In this document: in pieces, positions 14,173-25,756 of the stretch
How positions within the stretch are numbered: the first letter of the stretch is position 1
How the letters are laid out: each line of letters starts with the position of its first letter
Assembly (NCBI GenBank): GCA_046349775.1
Contig: JAXMBS010000057.1
Location: forward strand, 1 to 34,791
DNA: 34,791 bases
Direction of reading: 5' to 3'
Source of the DNA: JAEUIG01 sp046349775
Lineage (GTDB): Bacteria; Planctomycetota; Planctomycetia; Planctomycetales; Planctomycetaceae
Translations under genes and position numbers: made by a program
Notes under the pieces: model-generated
Databases searched by the model: none
What the model was told of the DNA's origin: nothing
What the model saw: only the letters and a program-made list of their open reading frames with translations

Positions 14173-15378
14173 TCACCGCGTTGTGGTGCACACGTTGAGC
14201 CAGCGGGGGAAGTCGGCGCCTTTGTGCAGGAAGCCGTCTGTAAGGCGGCGGGGATGGGAGCCGTCGGCCTGCATGATCCAGAGCTCGCGCGGGGCGTCTT
14301 TACGGGCGCGGGTGAAGGCGATCTGCGCGCCGTCGGGGGACCACGCGGCACGGTAGTCCCAAACTCCCGGCTCAGCGGCGGTCAATTCGGTGACGGCGCC
14401 GGTCTGCGGATCGAGCAGACAGAGCTGTGAGCCGCCGGCGCTCATGTCGCGTTGGGAATTGTTGAGCAAGCGCGTGTACGTGATCGTTTGGCCGTCCGGC
14501 GACCATTCCGTCATGTTCGAGCCGAACGGCGTGCCGAACCAGTGCGTCTGGCCGGACGTGACGACGCGGTGCTCCGTGCCGTCGCTACGGCCGATGGCGA
14601 GGTCCGCACGGAAGTGATCGGGGTCGGCGACAGCGCGGCAATCGAGGTACGCCAGCCAGCGATCATCGGGAGACCAGCGCGGGCCAAACATCAAATGTTC
14701 GGGCTGTCCGGCAATGAGGGTCCGCTGCCCCGACTCCAGGTCAAACACGTTGATCGAGTACATGCCGGGGTTGTAGAAGGCCGGCGCACCGCCCGTGACG
14801 TGGCACACAAGTCGGCGGCCGTCGTGACTGAGCTCGAGGGCATAGTGGAATCCGCCGCCGGCAGCGGTCAGCTCGCGGGGATTCCTTCCGTCGAGATCCT
14901 TGATGAAGATTCGCTCTTCGTTGCCGATGTAGGCGGTTTCGATCAAACGCTGCTCCCCGGGGAGCAGCGCGTAGGGCCGGAGCTGATCCGCCTGGCGATC
15001 GTGCTCGAGAATCGGCTGCAGATGTTCAGTCTGTAGATCGTAAAGCCAGTCGTGCGTAAGAACCTTCCCGGCCCGGACGCTTTTCACTTCAGTGTTTTCG
15101 AAGCTCGTCAGAATCATGCGGCGGCCGTCGGAGAACAACGGGCCGAAGACCCAGCTCTTCTGGTTGGGCTGTCTGAAGTCGGGATAGTGTTCGGCGGAGC
15201 CATCGGGACGGATGAAGCCGAGGACGTGGGCCACCTCACCGGCGCTGCCGCCGACCCCCATGTAACCGAGGAGCCACTCGCGGGGTTCGTCGGCGCGTCC
15301 CGGTCTGGTGGCTGAAATCGCCAGCAGCGCTGTGAGGATTGAGACAGTGGTGCGGCGCTGCGGTCGAGAAGTCGGCAT
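14173..15378 (-). CDS. Exported TolB/WD40-like beta-propeller protein
   Basis: A 401-residue protein with a signal-like N-terminus (MPTSRPQRRTTVSILTALLA, then ISATRPGRADEP) and a propeller made of PD40-type blades. Blade landmarks include PLFSDGRRMILTSFE, ALELSHDGRRLVCHV, PRWSPDDRWLAYLDC, TEWSPDGQTITYTRL and AAWSPDGAQIAFTRARK, ending with LWIMQADGSHPRRLT. Proteins like this often bind polymers or oligomeric partners in the envelope; it lacks a peptidase domain. ATG 15378 was chosen because it directly precedes the signal-like segment; ATG 15450 would add 24 residues. It is divergent from the oxidoreductase gene at 15738. Confidence 0.82.
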   Translation of the reverse strand: MPTSRPQRRTTVSILTALLAISATRPGRADEPREWLLGYMGVGGSAGEVAHVLGFIRPDGSAEHYPDFRQPNQKSWVFGPLFSDGRRMILTSFENTEVKSVRAGKVLTHDWLYDLQTEHLQPILEHDRQADQLRPYALLPGEQRLIETAYIGNEERIFIKDLDGRNPRELTAAGGGFHYALELSHDGRRLVCHVTGGAPAFYNPGMYSINVFDLESGQRTLIAGQPEHLMFGPRWSPDDRWLAYLDCRAVADPDHFRADLAIGRSDGTEHRVVTSGQTHWFGTPFGSNMTEWSPDGQTITYTRLLNNSQRDMSAGGSQLCLLDPQTGAVTELTAAEPGVWDYRAAWSPDGAQIAFTRARKDAPRELWIMQADGSHPRRLTDGFLHKGADFPRWLNVCTTTR

Positions 15379-15737
15379 GCAAGTGTATTCCAACGGAGTG
15401 TGCACGATTGCGGTCGTCGCCAGCTTGGCGAGTTTTCGACACCGCCGCAACGTGGGAGGTCGCAGAACCGCAAATGACGGCTACCCGTCGATGGTGCCGG
15501 GCGGATCCTGTGTGGCTCGCCGCACTCCGAACCTCGCAGTCCCATCGCGAAATGATGGGAGCACAGTGACGCATCCGCTGGCCCCTGCACCCGGCGACGC
15601 TCCGGGAGACTCTCGCCGAGTGATACGATGACCGAATCCAACGCGGTGTGCAGAGCAGTGCGGGCGCCACCGACCGGCCGCCTTCGATGACCACTCACGC
15701 CCCGTTCAAGACGGTTCACCCGCCAAGGCAGACTGAC
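15379..15737. other. Divergent intergenic region between propeller and oxidoreductase genes
   Basis: About 360 bases with presumed promoters for both neighbours. A short hairpin CCCATC/GATGGG lies at 15541-15559. Several open frames cross it but none resembles a protein family. Confidence 0.5.
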
Positions 15738-16784
15738 ATGCAGAATGGCCGCTTACGCGTCGGCATCGTCGGCGCCGGAGAGAATACTCGCCTCCGCCAT
15801 ATTCCCGGACTCCGCGCACAGCCCGACGTCGAAATCCTTGGTGTCGCGAACCGCACGGCTGAATCGGGCCGACGCGCTGCGGCGGAACTCGGCATTGCCC
15901 GCAACTTCGCCAACTGGCAGGAACTCATCGCCGCGCCGGAGATCGATGCCGTCGTCATCGGCACCTGGCCGAACCTCCATTGCAACGTCACGTGTGCTGC
16001 GCTCGCCGCCCGCAAGCACGTCCTCGTCGAAGCCCGCATGGCCCGCACGCTCGGCGAAGCCCGACAGATGCTGGCCGCGTCACGCGCGCAACCGGACCTG
16101 ATCGCGCAGATTGTCCCCAGCCCGCTGGGACTGCAGTGCGGAGCGACGGTCGCCCGCGTCCTCAACGAAGGTACGATTGGCGATCTGCGCGAATTGGTCG
16201 TTCTCGGCATCACTGACGCGATGTGGGACGACTCGCGCCCCGTGCACTGGCGGCAGGATTCCGCGCTCAGCGGCCGGAACGTCCTGACCCTGGGGATCCT
16301 GCACGAGACGGTCCTGCGGTGGCTGCCGCAGCCGCAGAGCGTCGTGGTCCAGTCGGCGACGTTCTCGCGCCGTGCGCCGGTCGCGGACGCTCCGGCGCAG
16401 CGAATTGATATCCCCGACGTGCTGCACGTGCTCTCCCAACTGCCAGGCGGCGCCCAGGGCGTGTACCACCTCAGCGGCGTGGCCCTGTTCGGTCCGCCTC
16501 TGCAAGTACATCTATACGGCAGCCGCGGCACGCTGAAGATCGAATTTGGTGCGACCGAGCGCGTGTGGCTGGGCCGCACCGGAGACGCCGCCATACAGGA
16601 GCTGACGATTCCTGCCGCCGAGCGGGGAGATTGGCGCGTCGAAGAGGAATTCGTCCGGGCAATTCGGGGTCAGGAACAGGTCCGGCTCACCGATTTCGGG
16701 ACCGGCGTGCGCTACATGGCGTTCACGGAAGCCGTCATGCGCAGTGCCGAGACCGGCGAACGTGCAGCCGTCACGGTCGCATAG
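15738..16784 (+). CDS. Gfo/Idh/MocA-like oxidoreductase lacking the usual EKP motif
   Basis: This is a 348-residue NAD(P)-dependent-type oxidoreductase. The Rossmann part has VGIVGAGENTRLRHIPGL, AVVIGTWPNLH with H81, and the strand HVLVEARMARTL where most members have E-K-P. Here the position reads E98-A99-R100, so the catalytic Lys is missing; related sugar-dehydrogenase-like proteins with EARMA are known to me but their reaction is not. The C-terminal substrate domain contains GLRELVVLGI-like and GSRGTLKIEFGA segments. ATG 15738 is preceded by AAGG nine bases upstream. No signal peptide, so cytoplasmic. It is divergent from the propeller gene. Confidence 0.85.
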   Translation: MQNGRLRVGIVGAGENTRLRHIPGLRAQPDVEILGVANRTAESGRRAAAELGIARNFANWQELIAAPEIDAVVIGTWPNLHCNVTCAALAARKHVLVEARMARTLGEARQMLAASRAQPDLIAQIVPSPLGLQCGATVARVLNEGTIGDLRELVVLGITDAMWDDSRPVHWRQDSALSGRNVLTLGILHETVLRWLPQPQSVVVQSATFSRRAPVADAPAQRIDIPDVLHVLSQLPGGAQGVYHLSGVALFGPPLQVHLYGSRGTLKIEFGATERVWLGRTGDAAIQELTIPAAERGDWRVEEEFVRAIRGQEQVRLTDFGTGVRYMAFTEAVMRSAETGERAAVTVA

Positions 16785-16855
16785 ATCAGGATTCACATCA
16801 ATGGCGCGCCAAGAACGGCGGTGTCGAGTTCCGCCGTCGGCCTGCGAAAAGATTT

Positions 16856-17004
16856 GACACAGAGCCGCCGAGACACTGAGACACGCAAAGCAGGAATGGT
16901 CAATAACCAGGATCGGCCATGGAGCTGAGCCGCTGTGTACGCAAGAGAATCGGCCCGCGCGACTGGTTCCTTTGTGCGTCTTTATGACTCCGCGCCTTTG
17001 CGTC
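16856..17004. repeat. Family A inverted repeat (copy A6)
   Basis: Left arm (16856-16890): GACACAGAG, CCGCCGAG, ACACTGAG, ACACGCAAAG. Right arm (16970-17004), other strand: GACGCAAAG, GCGCGGAG, TCATAAAG, ACGCACAAAG. The spacer of about 78 nt includes GATCGGCCAT at 16911-16920, shared with A5. It lies between the convergent oxidoreductase and MsrP-like genes, 22 bases from the MsrP stop. Confidence 0.85.
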
Positions 17005-17026
17005 AAATCCTTACTGCGGTTGCGAC

Positions 17027-18010
17027 TCACGCATACAGTGAGCCCACCAGATCGCCGTACCCGTTGTACTTCTGCGTCGGATACTCCTCGCGCGTGCCCA
17101 GCATCCATTCTGTCGCCTGGCTCCAGCGCGGGTGCGGAACTTCGGGATCGACGAGGGCGGGAAAGTCGTATTCGTTCGGCGCCAGCGTGTTCCAGAACGT
17201 CGCCGGCTGCTTGTCGGTGAGCGTGATCCGCACGATCGACTTGATCCCCTTGTACCCGTACTTCCACGGCACGACGAGCCGCACCGGCGCCCCATGCTGC
17301 TTCGGCAGCGGCGCTCCGAAAATGCCAGTCGCCAGCAGGGCCAACTCGTTGCGGGCCTCTGCGAGAGTCAGACCTTCCACATAGGGCCATGGCTGCGACG
17401 ATTTTCGCTGCTGTGGCGCTTCGTCGGGCCGCAGGAACGTTTCCAGCCTGACGAACTTCGCGGCCGGTTGCGGTTCCACCATCGCCAGCAATTTGGACAA
17501 CGGAAAACCGGTCCAGGGGACACACATCGCCCAGGCCTCAACGCACCGGTGCCGGTACGCGCGCTCTTCCAATCCGAACAGCCGGTGCAGATCGTCGACG
17601 TCGAACTCGCGGGGCTGGGCGCACAAGCCATCGACGGTCAGCGTCCAGGGACTGGCGCGGAATTTCCCCACGGCGCCGTACACGGCCTTCGAGTACGAGA
17701 ACTCGTAGAAATTCGTGTATTCGGCGGCGGCGCGGGCGGACGTCTCCGGGCGACCATAGTCGTACTCGGACCGCCTCTGCGCGGGATAGAACTCGTCCAG
17801 TGACACCGACGTCTCGACTTTTCCGGCAGCGACGATCTCCGCGTCGGTCGGCTGACTGCAACCCGCCAGTGGCGCCAGCATCGCCGCCCCGCCGAGCAGA
17901 CCGGCTGACTGCAGGAACTCGCGACGCAGTATCCGCCGCTGCCGATAATGTGCTTCGCTGGTGTGCGCGTGCTCCGGCACTTCCCACGGCCGGCGGACAA
18001 GGTACTGCAT
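17027..18010 (-). CDS. msrP: MsrP-like molybdopterin sulfoxide reductase, Tat lipoprotein
   Basis: MsrP repairs oxidised methionine in envelope proteins using a molybdopterin cofactor. The 327-residue product has a twin-arginine leader (R29-R30 in RRILRREFLQSAG), a hydrophobic stretch and then LAPLAGCSQP, a lipobox with Cys at 51, so the enzyme may be anchored by lipid rather than free. The molybdenum-ligand Cys is C156 in YRHRCVEAWAMCVPWTGFPL, matching the family, and PVRLVVPWKYGYKGIKSIVR is the later signature. ATG 18010 was chosen for GGAG eight bases upstream; ATG 18058 would add 16 residues. The partner haem membrane subunit MsrQ is not next to it. Confidence 0.9.
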   Translation of the reverse strand: MQYLVRRPWEVPEHAHTSEAHYRQRRILRREFLQSAGLLGGAAMLAPLAGCSQPTDAEIVAAGKVETSVSLDEFYPAQRRSEYDYGRPETSARAAAEYTNFYEFSYSKAVYGAVGKFRASPWTLTVDGLCAQPREFDVDDLHRLFGLEERAYRHRCVEAWAMCVPWTGFPLSKLLAMVEPQPAAKFVRLETFLRPDEAPQQRKSSQPWPYVEGLTLAEARNELALLATGIFGAPLPKQHGAPVRLVVPWKYGYKGIKSIVRITLTDKQPATFWNTLAPNEYDFPALVDPEVPHPRWSQATEWMLGTREEYPTQKYNGYGDLVGSLYA

Positions 18011-18135
18011 CGCGGTGCGCTCCAACTGGCGACCGATCCGGAACAGCGGCCGCATCACGCTGCGGTGCGGCCGATCAGGTGCGATTGTAAGAACCCGTCA
18101 ATCGTCGGTGCAAAGTCAGCTCGCCGACGCCCCCG

Positions 18136-21843
<3,708 letters not shown>

Positions 21844-21966
21844 CGCAAGTTTGCAAGAGTGTCGGCGTCGCGCGAAGCGAGACGCTCAGAAAATGCTGCC
21901 TGTCTCAAGGCACTCGCGGTGCGAGCGACCTGCCTGTAGCCCACGCAGCGCTTACGGAAATCGTCA

Positions 21967-23946
21967 TTATTGAACCCTGAATCCGACGGGGTCGGTATCG
22001 GGGGAGTCGGCGGCTTCCTTGTCCGAGTCTGTCGGGACCTTCTGCTTATCCGTAGATGCCTTCGCCTGAAGATCTTTGTCCGTGTCTGTCGGGGCCTGCT
22101 TCTTATCGGAGGGCGTCTGCGCCTGAAGATCCTTGTCCGACTCTTCGTCCTCCTGTGCCTCTTCGGCGTCTTTTCCGGACGCCGCCGCCTCGAAATCGAT
22201 GCCAAACAGATTGGGAGACGATCCTTCATGGCCGACAGCGCCGTCCTCGCCGGTGGACCGCGTGTAAATTCGGCCGGCGCGCGGCAGCTCGTCGATCGCG
22301 ATCAGACCTGCGAGGTTATGTTGCTTCTCGGCCTCCACCAGCATCTGGACGACATCGGGATACGACGCCTTGAGCCGTCCCAGCTCCGCAATGACCGCTG
22401 CGACGCGGGCCGGAACTGTGGTTCGGACGACATCCCGACCTTCCACGAACCGGCTGATCGTCACCAGCGGCTTGCCGGGCTCCGCCTTGATGAGGAAGTG
22501 TCGGCCAGCGCTGACCACCATCGGAGGCTGGAACTCCTGATCGACGCCGAACACGACAATCTCCTCCTTCAGCCGCTCCGTCACGTGGATCATCGGTGCG
22601 CCCTTGGACTCCACGACGCGCAACATCCACCCGCGCTCGGCACGTTCGCCGCCGATCAGCGGCTCGTCCTCGTTGATCGTCGAGAGCGCCCGGACAGCTC
22701 CATACCGCGTCTCCATGCTCTCGTGATCCAGCAGCTTGCTCAACTCGACGATGGCATCCGTTCCGCCCACGGCCGCCAGGGCCGCCAGTGCAAACACGCG
22801 GAACGCTGGCTCCTTGTCGGCCGCCTCGCCCAGCGCCTTCGCGCAATCGGAGTGTCCCTGATAGGCCAGCGCCTGCGCCGCATGGAATCGGACTTCCAGG
22901 TCCTCGGAATCGAGCCCTTCCCGCAGGACAGGCACCGCCTCGGCTCCGATCCCTTCCAGTTGCAGGGCCGCCAGTTCCGCCGTCGGGCCCACGAGCAATT
23001 CGTCGCGCAGCCGTTCCATCCGCAACCGGCAGTCGACCGGCGTGTCGCGGAGCTGGATGTTCGAAATCACCTGCAGATACCGCGGATAGTTATCGCGATA
23101 ACGCCGGTGCAGGATCAGTTCGATCTTCGAATCCGTCTTCGGTTCCGCCAGCGCTCGCTTCTGGCCGGCACTGTCATAGTCGTGGAATCGCTGACCGATC
23201 CGGTTCGCGATCACCTGCGCCATGCGTATGCTGGCGTAGTCCGGGCGCAGGTGCAGCGACAGGTTCTGATCGCGCCCGGAGTATGTGGCGCCGGCCGGAA
23301 TCACGCCCCGCCGGGATCCTTCGCCTTTCTTGTCTTCATCGATCGGGATCAGAGCCCCGTGCGCCACCGCCAGCCGGAGCCCCTTGCGCACGCCGCCGTT
23401 GAGGTACGCCCGCTCAGTCAGTTCGCACTCCATCAGCGCGCCGCCACGCAGACTCGTCGCCTCGCTGCCGTCAGGCAGCGACACTTCCACGTCGAATTTC
23501 TCGTATTCTCTAATCAGCGGCGGCAGGTACGCGCGGACCATGACCAGCGCCGTCGACGGATCGGCAATGATCGAGTTCGGATCCTTGATGTCGCGCCGCT
23601 TCATGTCGTCAAGCAACTGTGCGCGCAGCGCCGACGCCGGCGGGTCGTCTCCGGTATTGTCCAGATTGGTCACCAGGCCGACGCCTTCCAGGGTGACCGT
23701 ATTCAGCCCGCTGACGCCGATGTAGTCTCCGATCAGCTTGGAATGGTCCCCTTTGCCCCGCAATGCTTCGAGGGTGTTCTTGCGCGCTTTGTTCTTCCGC
23801 CGCTCCTCGGGGCTCGGCAACCTGAGGTCCAGTTCCGTGCACCCGGCCAGCAGCAGCGCCATTGACGCCAGCGCCTCGCGGCGACTGAGCGCAGGGGCCA
23901 GCCGGTCGAGCTGCGGCAGCAGCGTACGCTTCTTGCGATCGCTCAT
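21967..23946 (-). CDS. FlgI-like P-ring domain with HEAT repeats, lipoprotein with repetitive tail
   Basis: The 659-residue product opens with SRREALASMALLLAGC, a Tat-style twin Arg and a lipobox Cys at 36. Residues about 68-240 resemble the P-ring protein FlgI: VSGLNTVTLEGVGLVTNLDN with the G-T/D-D turn, then VMVRAYLPPLIREYEKFDVE and SEATSLRGGALMECEL. Residues about 330-420 are HEAT repeats (AVPVLREGLDSEDLEVRFHA). A late stretch VAAVIAELGRLKASYPDVVQ resembles the FlgI C-terminus, so HEAT repeats appear inserted into it. The tail is acidic and repetitive. No other flagellar gene is present, so a flagellar role is unproven; it may be an envelope ring or scaffold. The ATG at 23946 was chosen over 24168 because it directly precedes the leader. 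Confidence 0.8.
   Translation of the reverse strand: MSDRKKRTLLPQLDRLAPALSRREALASMALLLAGCTELDLRLPSPEERRKNKARKNTLEALRGKGDHSKLIGDYIGVSGLNTVTLEGVGLVTNLDNTGDDPPASALRAQLLDDMKRRDIKDPNSIIADPSTALVMVRAYLPPLIREYEKFDVEVSLPDGSEATSLRGGALMECELTERAYLNGGVRKGLRLAVAHGALIPIDEDKKGEGSRRGVIPAGATYSGRDQNLSLHLRPDYASIRMAQVIANRIGQRFHDYDSAGQKRALAEPKTDSKIELILHRRYRDNYPRYLQVISNIQLRDTPVDCRLRMERLRDELLVGPTAELAALQLEGIGAEAVPVLREGLDSEDLEVRFHAAQALAYQGHSDCAKALGEAADKEPAFRVFALAALAAVGGTDAIVELSKLLDHESMETRYGAVRALSTINEDEPLIGGERAERGWMLRVVESKGAPMIHVTERLKEEIVVFGVDQEFQPPMVVSAGRHFLIKAEPGKPLVTISRFVEGRDVVRTTVPARVAAVIAELGRLKASYPDVVQMLVEAEKQHNLAGLIAIDELPRAGRIYTRSTGEDGAVGHEGSSPNLFGIDFEAAASGKDAEEAQEDEESDKDLQAQTPSDKKQAPTDTDKDLQAKASTDKQKVPTDSDKEAADSPDTDPVGFRVQ
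22021..22134. repeat. Two 57-bp tandem repeats in the tail of the FlgI/HEAT gene
   Basis: The units 22021-22077 and 22078-22134 are each 57 bases and match at roughly three quarters of positions; a third partial copy starts at 22135. Each encodes 19 residues including DKDLQAK/Q. Because the length is a multiple of three, copy number can change without frameshift. Confidence 0.8.
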
Positions 23947-24249
23947 GAATGGCGGTCCATCCGTGGACGCAGCCGCATCGGCGCGCAATAGCGCGACGTG
24001 CGGCAATCTGGAAATTTGACGAAGGAAAACACGAGAGAGGAGAGGGGGCGGAACATAGCGCAGCCCGCGCAGGAGGGTCAATCCCGACCCGGCCCTGGCG
24101 TCGCCGGTCCGCCCCTCCTCGACCCCAAACGGCAGGAACCGCCGCTCACCGGCGTCTCCAATCCACACCGTCAGCCGCCCAATGCGAACGCTCTGGGCAA
24201 CAACCTGCTATGCTGAAAGCCGTTCGGCGATCGTCAGGCATTCCGAGCC
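23947..24249. other. Divergent intergenic region before the FlgI/HEAT gene and the small + strand gene
   Basis: About 300 bases, very GC rich, with presumed promoters for both neighbours. A TATGCT element at about 24210 is a poor -10 without a clear -35. No gene is supported in this stretch. Confidence 0.5.
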
Positions 24250-24534
24250 ATGTCACAAGCAAATCTCCCTAACCTGTTGCTCCCGCTGAAGAACCAGATC
24301 GTCGTCCTCGACCTGGCCAGTCCGTACGTCGTCGTCGGCACGCTCGCCGACGAAGACCATCGTTACCTGGTGCTGGACGACGCCGACGTTCATGACTTGC
24401 GCGACAGTTCGACCACCCGCGAACTGTATGTCCTCGAGGTGCGGCGTCACGGTTTGGGACCGAACCGGAAGCGCGTCCACATCCGGCGGGACGATGTCGT
24501 CGGGATCTCGCTGTTGGACGACGTCGTGACGTAA
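24250..24534 (+). CDS. Conserved small beta-rich protein of unknown function
   Basis: The 94-residue product begins MSQANLPNLLLPLKNQIVVL and consists of short alternating strands: VVLDLASPYVVVGTLADEDH, YLVLDDADVHDLRDSS, TRELYVLEVRRHGLGPNRK and VHIRRDDVVGISLLDDVV. The strand pattern and the G-x-L-x-x-x-D turn recall small Sm/LSm or SH3-like barrels, but this is a structural guess. It has no signal peptide and is highly charged. AGG lies ten bases before ATG 24250. I believe close relatives occur as hypothetical proteins in other planctomycetes, without a known job. It is convergent with pdxA. Confidence 0.75.
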   Translation: MSQANLPNLLLPLKNQIVVLDLASPYVVVGTLADEDHRYLVLDDADVHDLRDSSTTRELYVLEVRRHGLGPNRKRVHIRRDDVVGISLLDDVVT

Positions 24535-24539
24535 AACCT

Positions 24540-24607
24540 GTTGGAGTTCCGCCTTCAGGCGGCCGCACGTCCGTCGAATCTGAACCGCTTAAATGCGGAA
24601 CTCCAAC
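24540..24607. repeat. Family C inverted repeat with nested hairpins
   Basis: GTTGGAGTTCCGC (24540-24552) pairs perfectly with GCGGAACTCCAAC (24595-24607). Inside lie two smaller hairpins, CCGCC-TTCA-GGCGG (about 24549-24562) and CCGC-TTAAAT-GCGG (about 24585-24598), so a cruciform-like fold is possible. It separates the convergent 24250 gene and pdxA, 5 bases and 19 bases from their stops, a good place for a bidirectional terminator. Confidence 0.8.
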
Positions 24608-24626
24608 GGTTTGATCGCCCGCCGTA

Positions 24627-25724
24627 TCAAGGTCGGCCGACATCCGTGGATGGTCGCCGATTCCCGGCGAGCTGTGCCGCGACCAGCATCGCTGAGATCA
24701 TGCCGTCCGGCTTTGCCACCCCGCGCCAGGCGATGTCGAACGCGGTCCCCTGCGCCGGACTCGTCCTGACAATCGGCAGCCCCAGCGTGACGTTCACGGC
24801 GCTGTGGAAGGCGATCAGTTTGATCGCAACGTGCCCCTGGTCGTGATACATCGCGACCACGCCGTCGAATTCCCCGGCCACGGCGCGGGCGATCAGCGTG
24901 TCGGCCGGAAACGGCCCCTGAGCGTCAATTCGGTCCACGTGCCGGGCCTGCGACACGGCCGGGTCAATGATCCGCCGCTCCTCGTCGCCAAACAGTCCCC
25001 CTTCGCCGGCGTGCGGATTGAGCGCGCACACTCCGATGCGCGGCCGTTCGCACCCTACTTGCTGCATAAACTTGTCTACCAGTTGTATCGTCGCGCCAAT
25101 CGAATGTTCGCTGAGCAGCGACGGCACGCTGGCAATCGAAGTATGCAGCGTGACGTGTGCAATACCCAGCCCGTGCGGCCCGGCCACGGTCCGGCCGGCA
25201 GGCACAAACAGCATCATCGCCACGTCGCGGACGCCGCAGGCGCGAGCCAAAACCTCGGTGTGTCCCGGCACGTCATGGCCGGCCTGATGCAGCGCCAGCT
25301 TGCTCAGCGGCGCCGTGACGATGCCGTCGACGTCTCCGGCCTGAGCAGCGGCGATCGCATCGCTCAGAGCGAGATAAGCAATCTGGCCCGCACGCGAATC
25401 GACAACTCCTGGACGAATCGAACCGGTATTCTCACGCCGCGGATCAATGCAATCGACGGCGATGTCATCGCCGGTCACGACGCCCGGAGAAGCGGCCCGC
25501 CGGATCGGCAGATCGACGCCGACCAGCCGCGCGGCCCGCTCCAGTGCATCTCCAGGACCGAAGATCACCGGCACGATGCGCTGCCGCACCCGTTCATCAG
25601 CGAGCGCCCGCACAATGAGTTCAGGACCGACTCCGGCGACGTCGCCGATCGTCACTGCGAGCCGTGGTCGCCGCGCGGAAGTCTGACATTGTCCGGCTTC
25701 CGTGCGCCCACCAATCGACGTCAT
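24627..25724 (-). CDS. pdxA: 4-hydroxythreonine-4-phosphate dehydrogenase
   Basis: PdxA oxidises 4-phosphohydroxythreonine in pyridoxal phosphate synthesis. The 365-residue product shows the N-terminal RLAVTIGDVAGVGPELIVRA, the segment VDGIVTAPLSKLALHQAG, the HDVPGHTEVLA metal-ligand region, GVCALNPHAGEGGLFG, DGVVAMYHDQGHVAIKLIAF and the closing VRTSPAQGTAFDIAWRGVA, all family landmarks. In many homologues the first motif reads T-G-D-P-A-G-V-G-P; here Val replaces Pro. The start at 25724 gives a somewhat long N-terminus; no strong ribosome site is visible. Its product PLP is the cofactor of the glycogen phosphorylase gene just upstream, a suggestive pairing. Confidence 0.95.
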   Translation of the reverse strand: MTSIGGRTEAGQCQTSARRPRLAVTIGDVAGVGPELIVRALADERVRQRIVPVIFGPGDALERAARLVGVDLPIRRAASPGVVTGDDIAVDCIDPRRENTGSIRPGVVDSRAGQIAYLALSDAIAAAQAGDVDGIVTAPLSKLALHQAGHDVPGHTEVLARACGVRDVAMMLFVPAGRTVAGPHGLGIAHVTLHTSIASVPSLLSEHSIGATIQLVDKFMQQVGCERPRIGVCALNPHAGEGGLFGDEERRIIDPAVSQARHVDRIDAQGPFPADTLIARAVAGEFDGVVAMYHDQGHVAIKLIAFHSAVNVTLGLPIVRTSPAQGTAFDIAWRGVAKPDGMISAMLVAAQLAGNRRPSTDVGRP

Positions 25725-25756
25725 AGGTTCGTTTCAAAACTTCGATGTCGACGTCG

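Noticed and set aside
16854..16861. TTGACA at the outer edge of family A arms as a -35 box
   Set aside because: No -10 follows at 16-18 bases; the match comes from the arm sequence GACACAG itself.
9251..17004. Repeats considered as a CRISPR array
   Set aside because: Arms are inverted, scattered between genes and not separated by regular spacers; no cas gene is seen.
21970..23865. 631-residue open frame on the + strand opposite the FlgI/HEAT gene
   Set aside because: The - strand product has lipobox, FlgI-like and HEAT segments; the shadow is His/Arg-rich noise.
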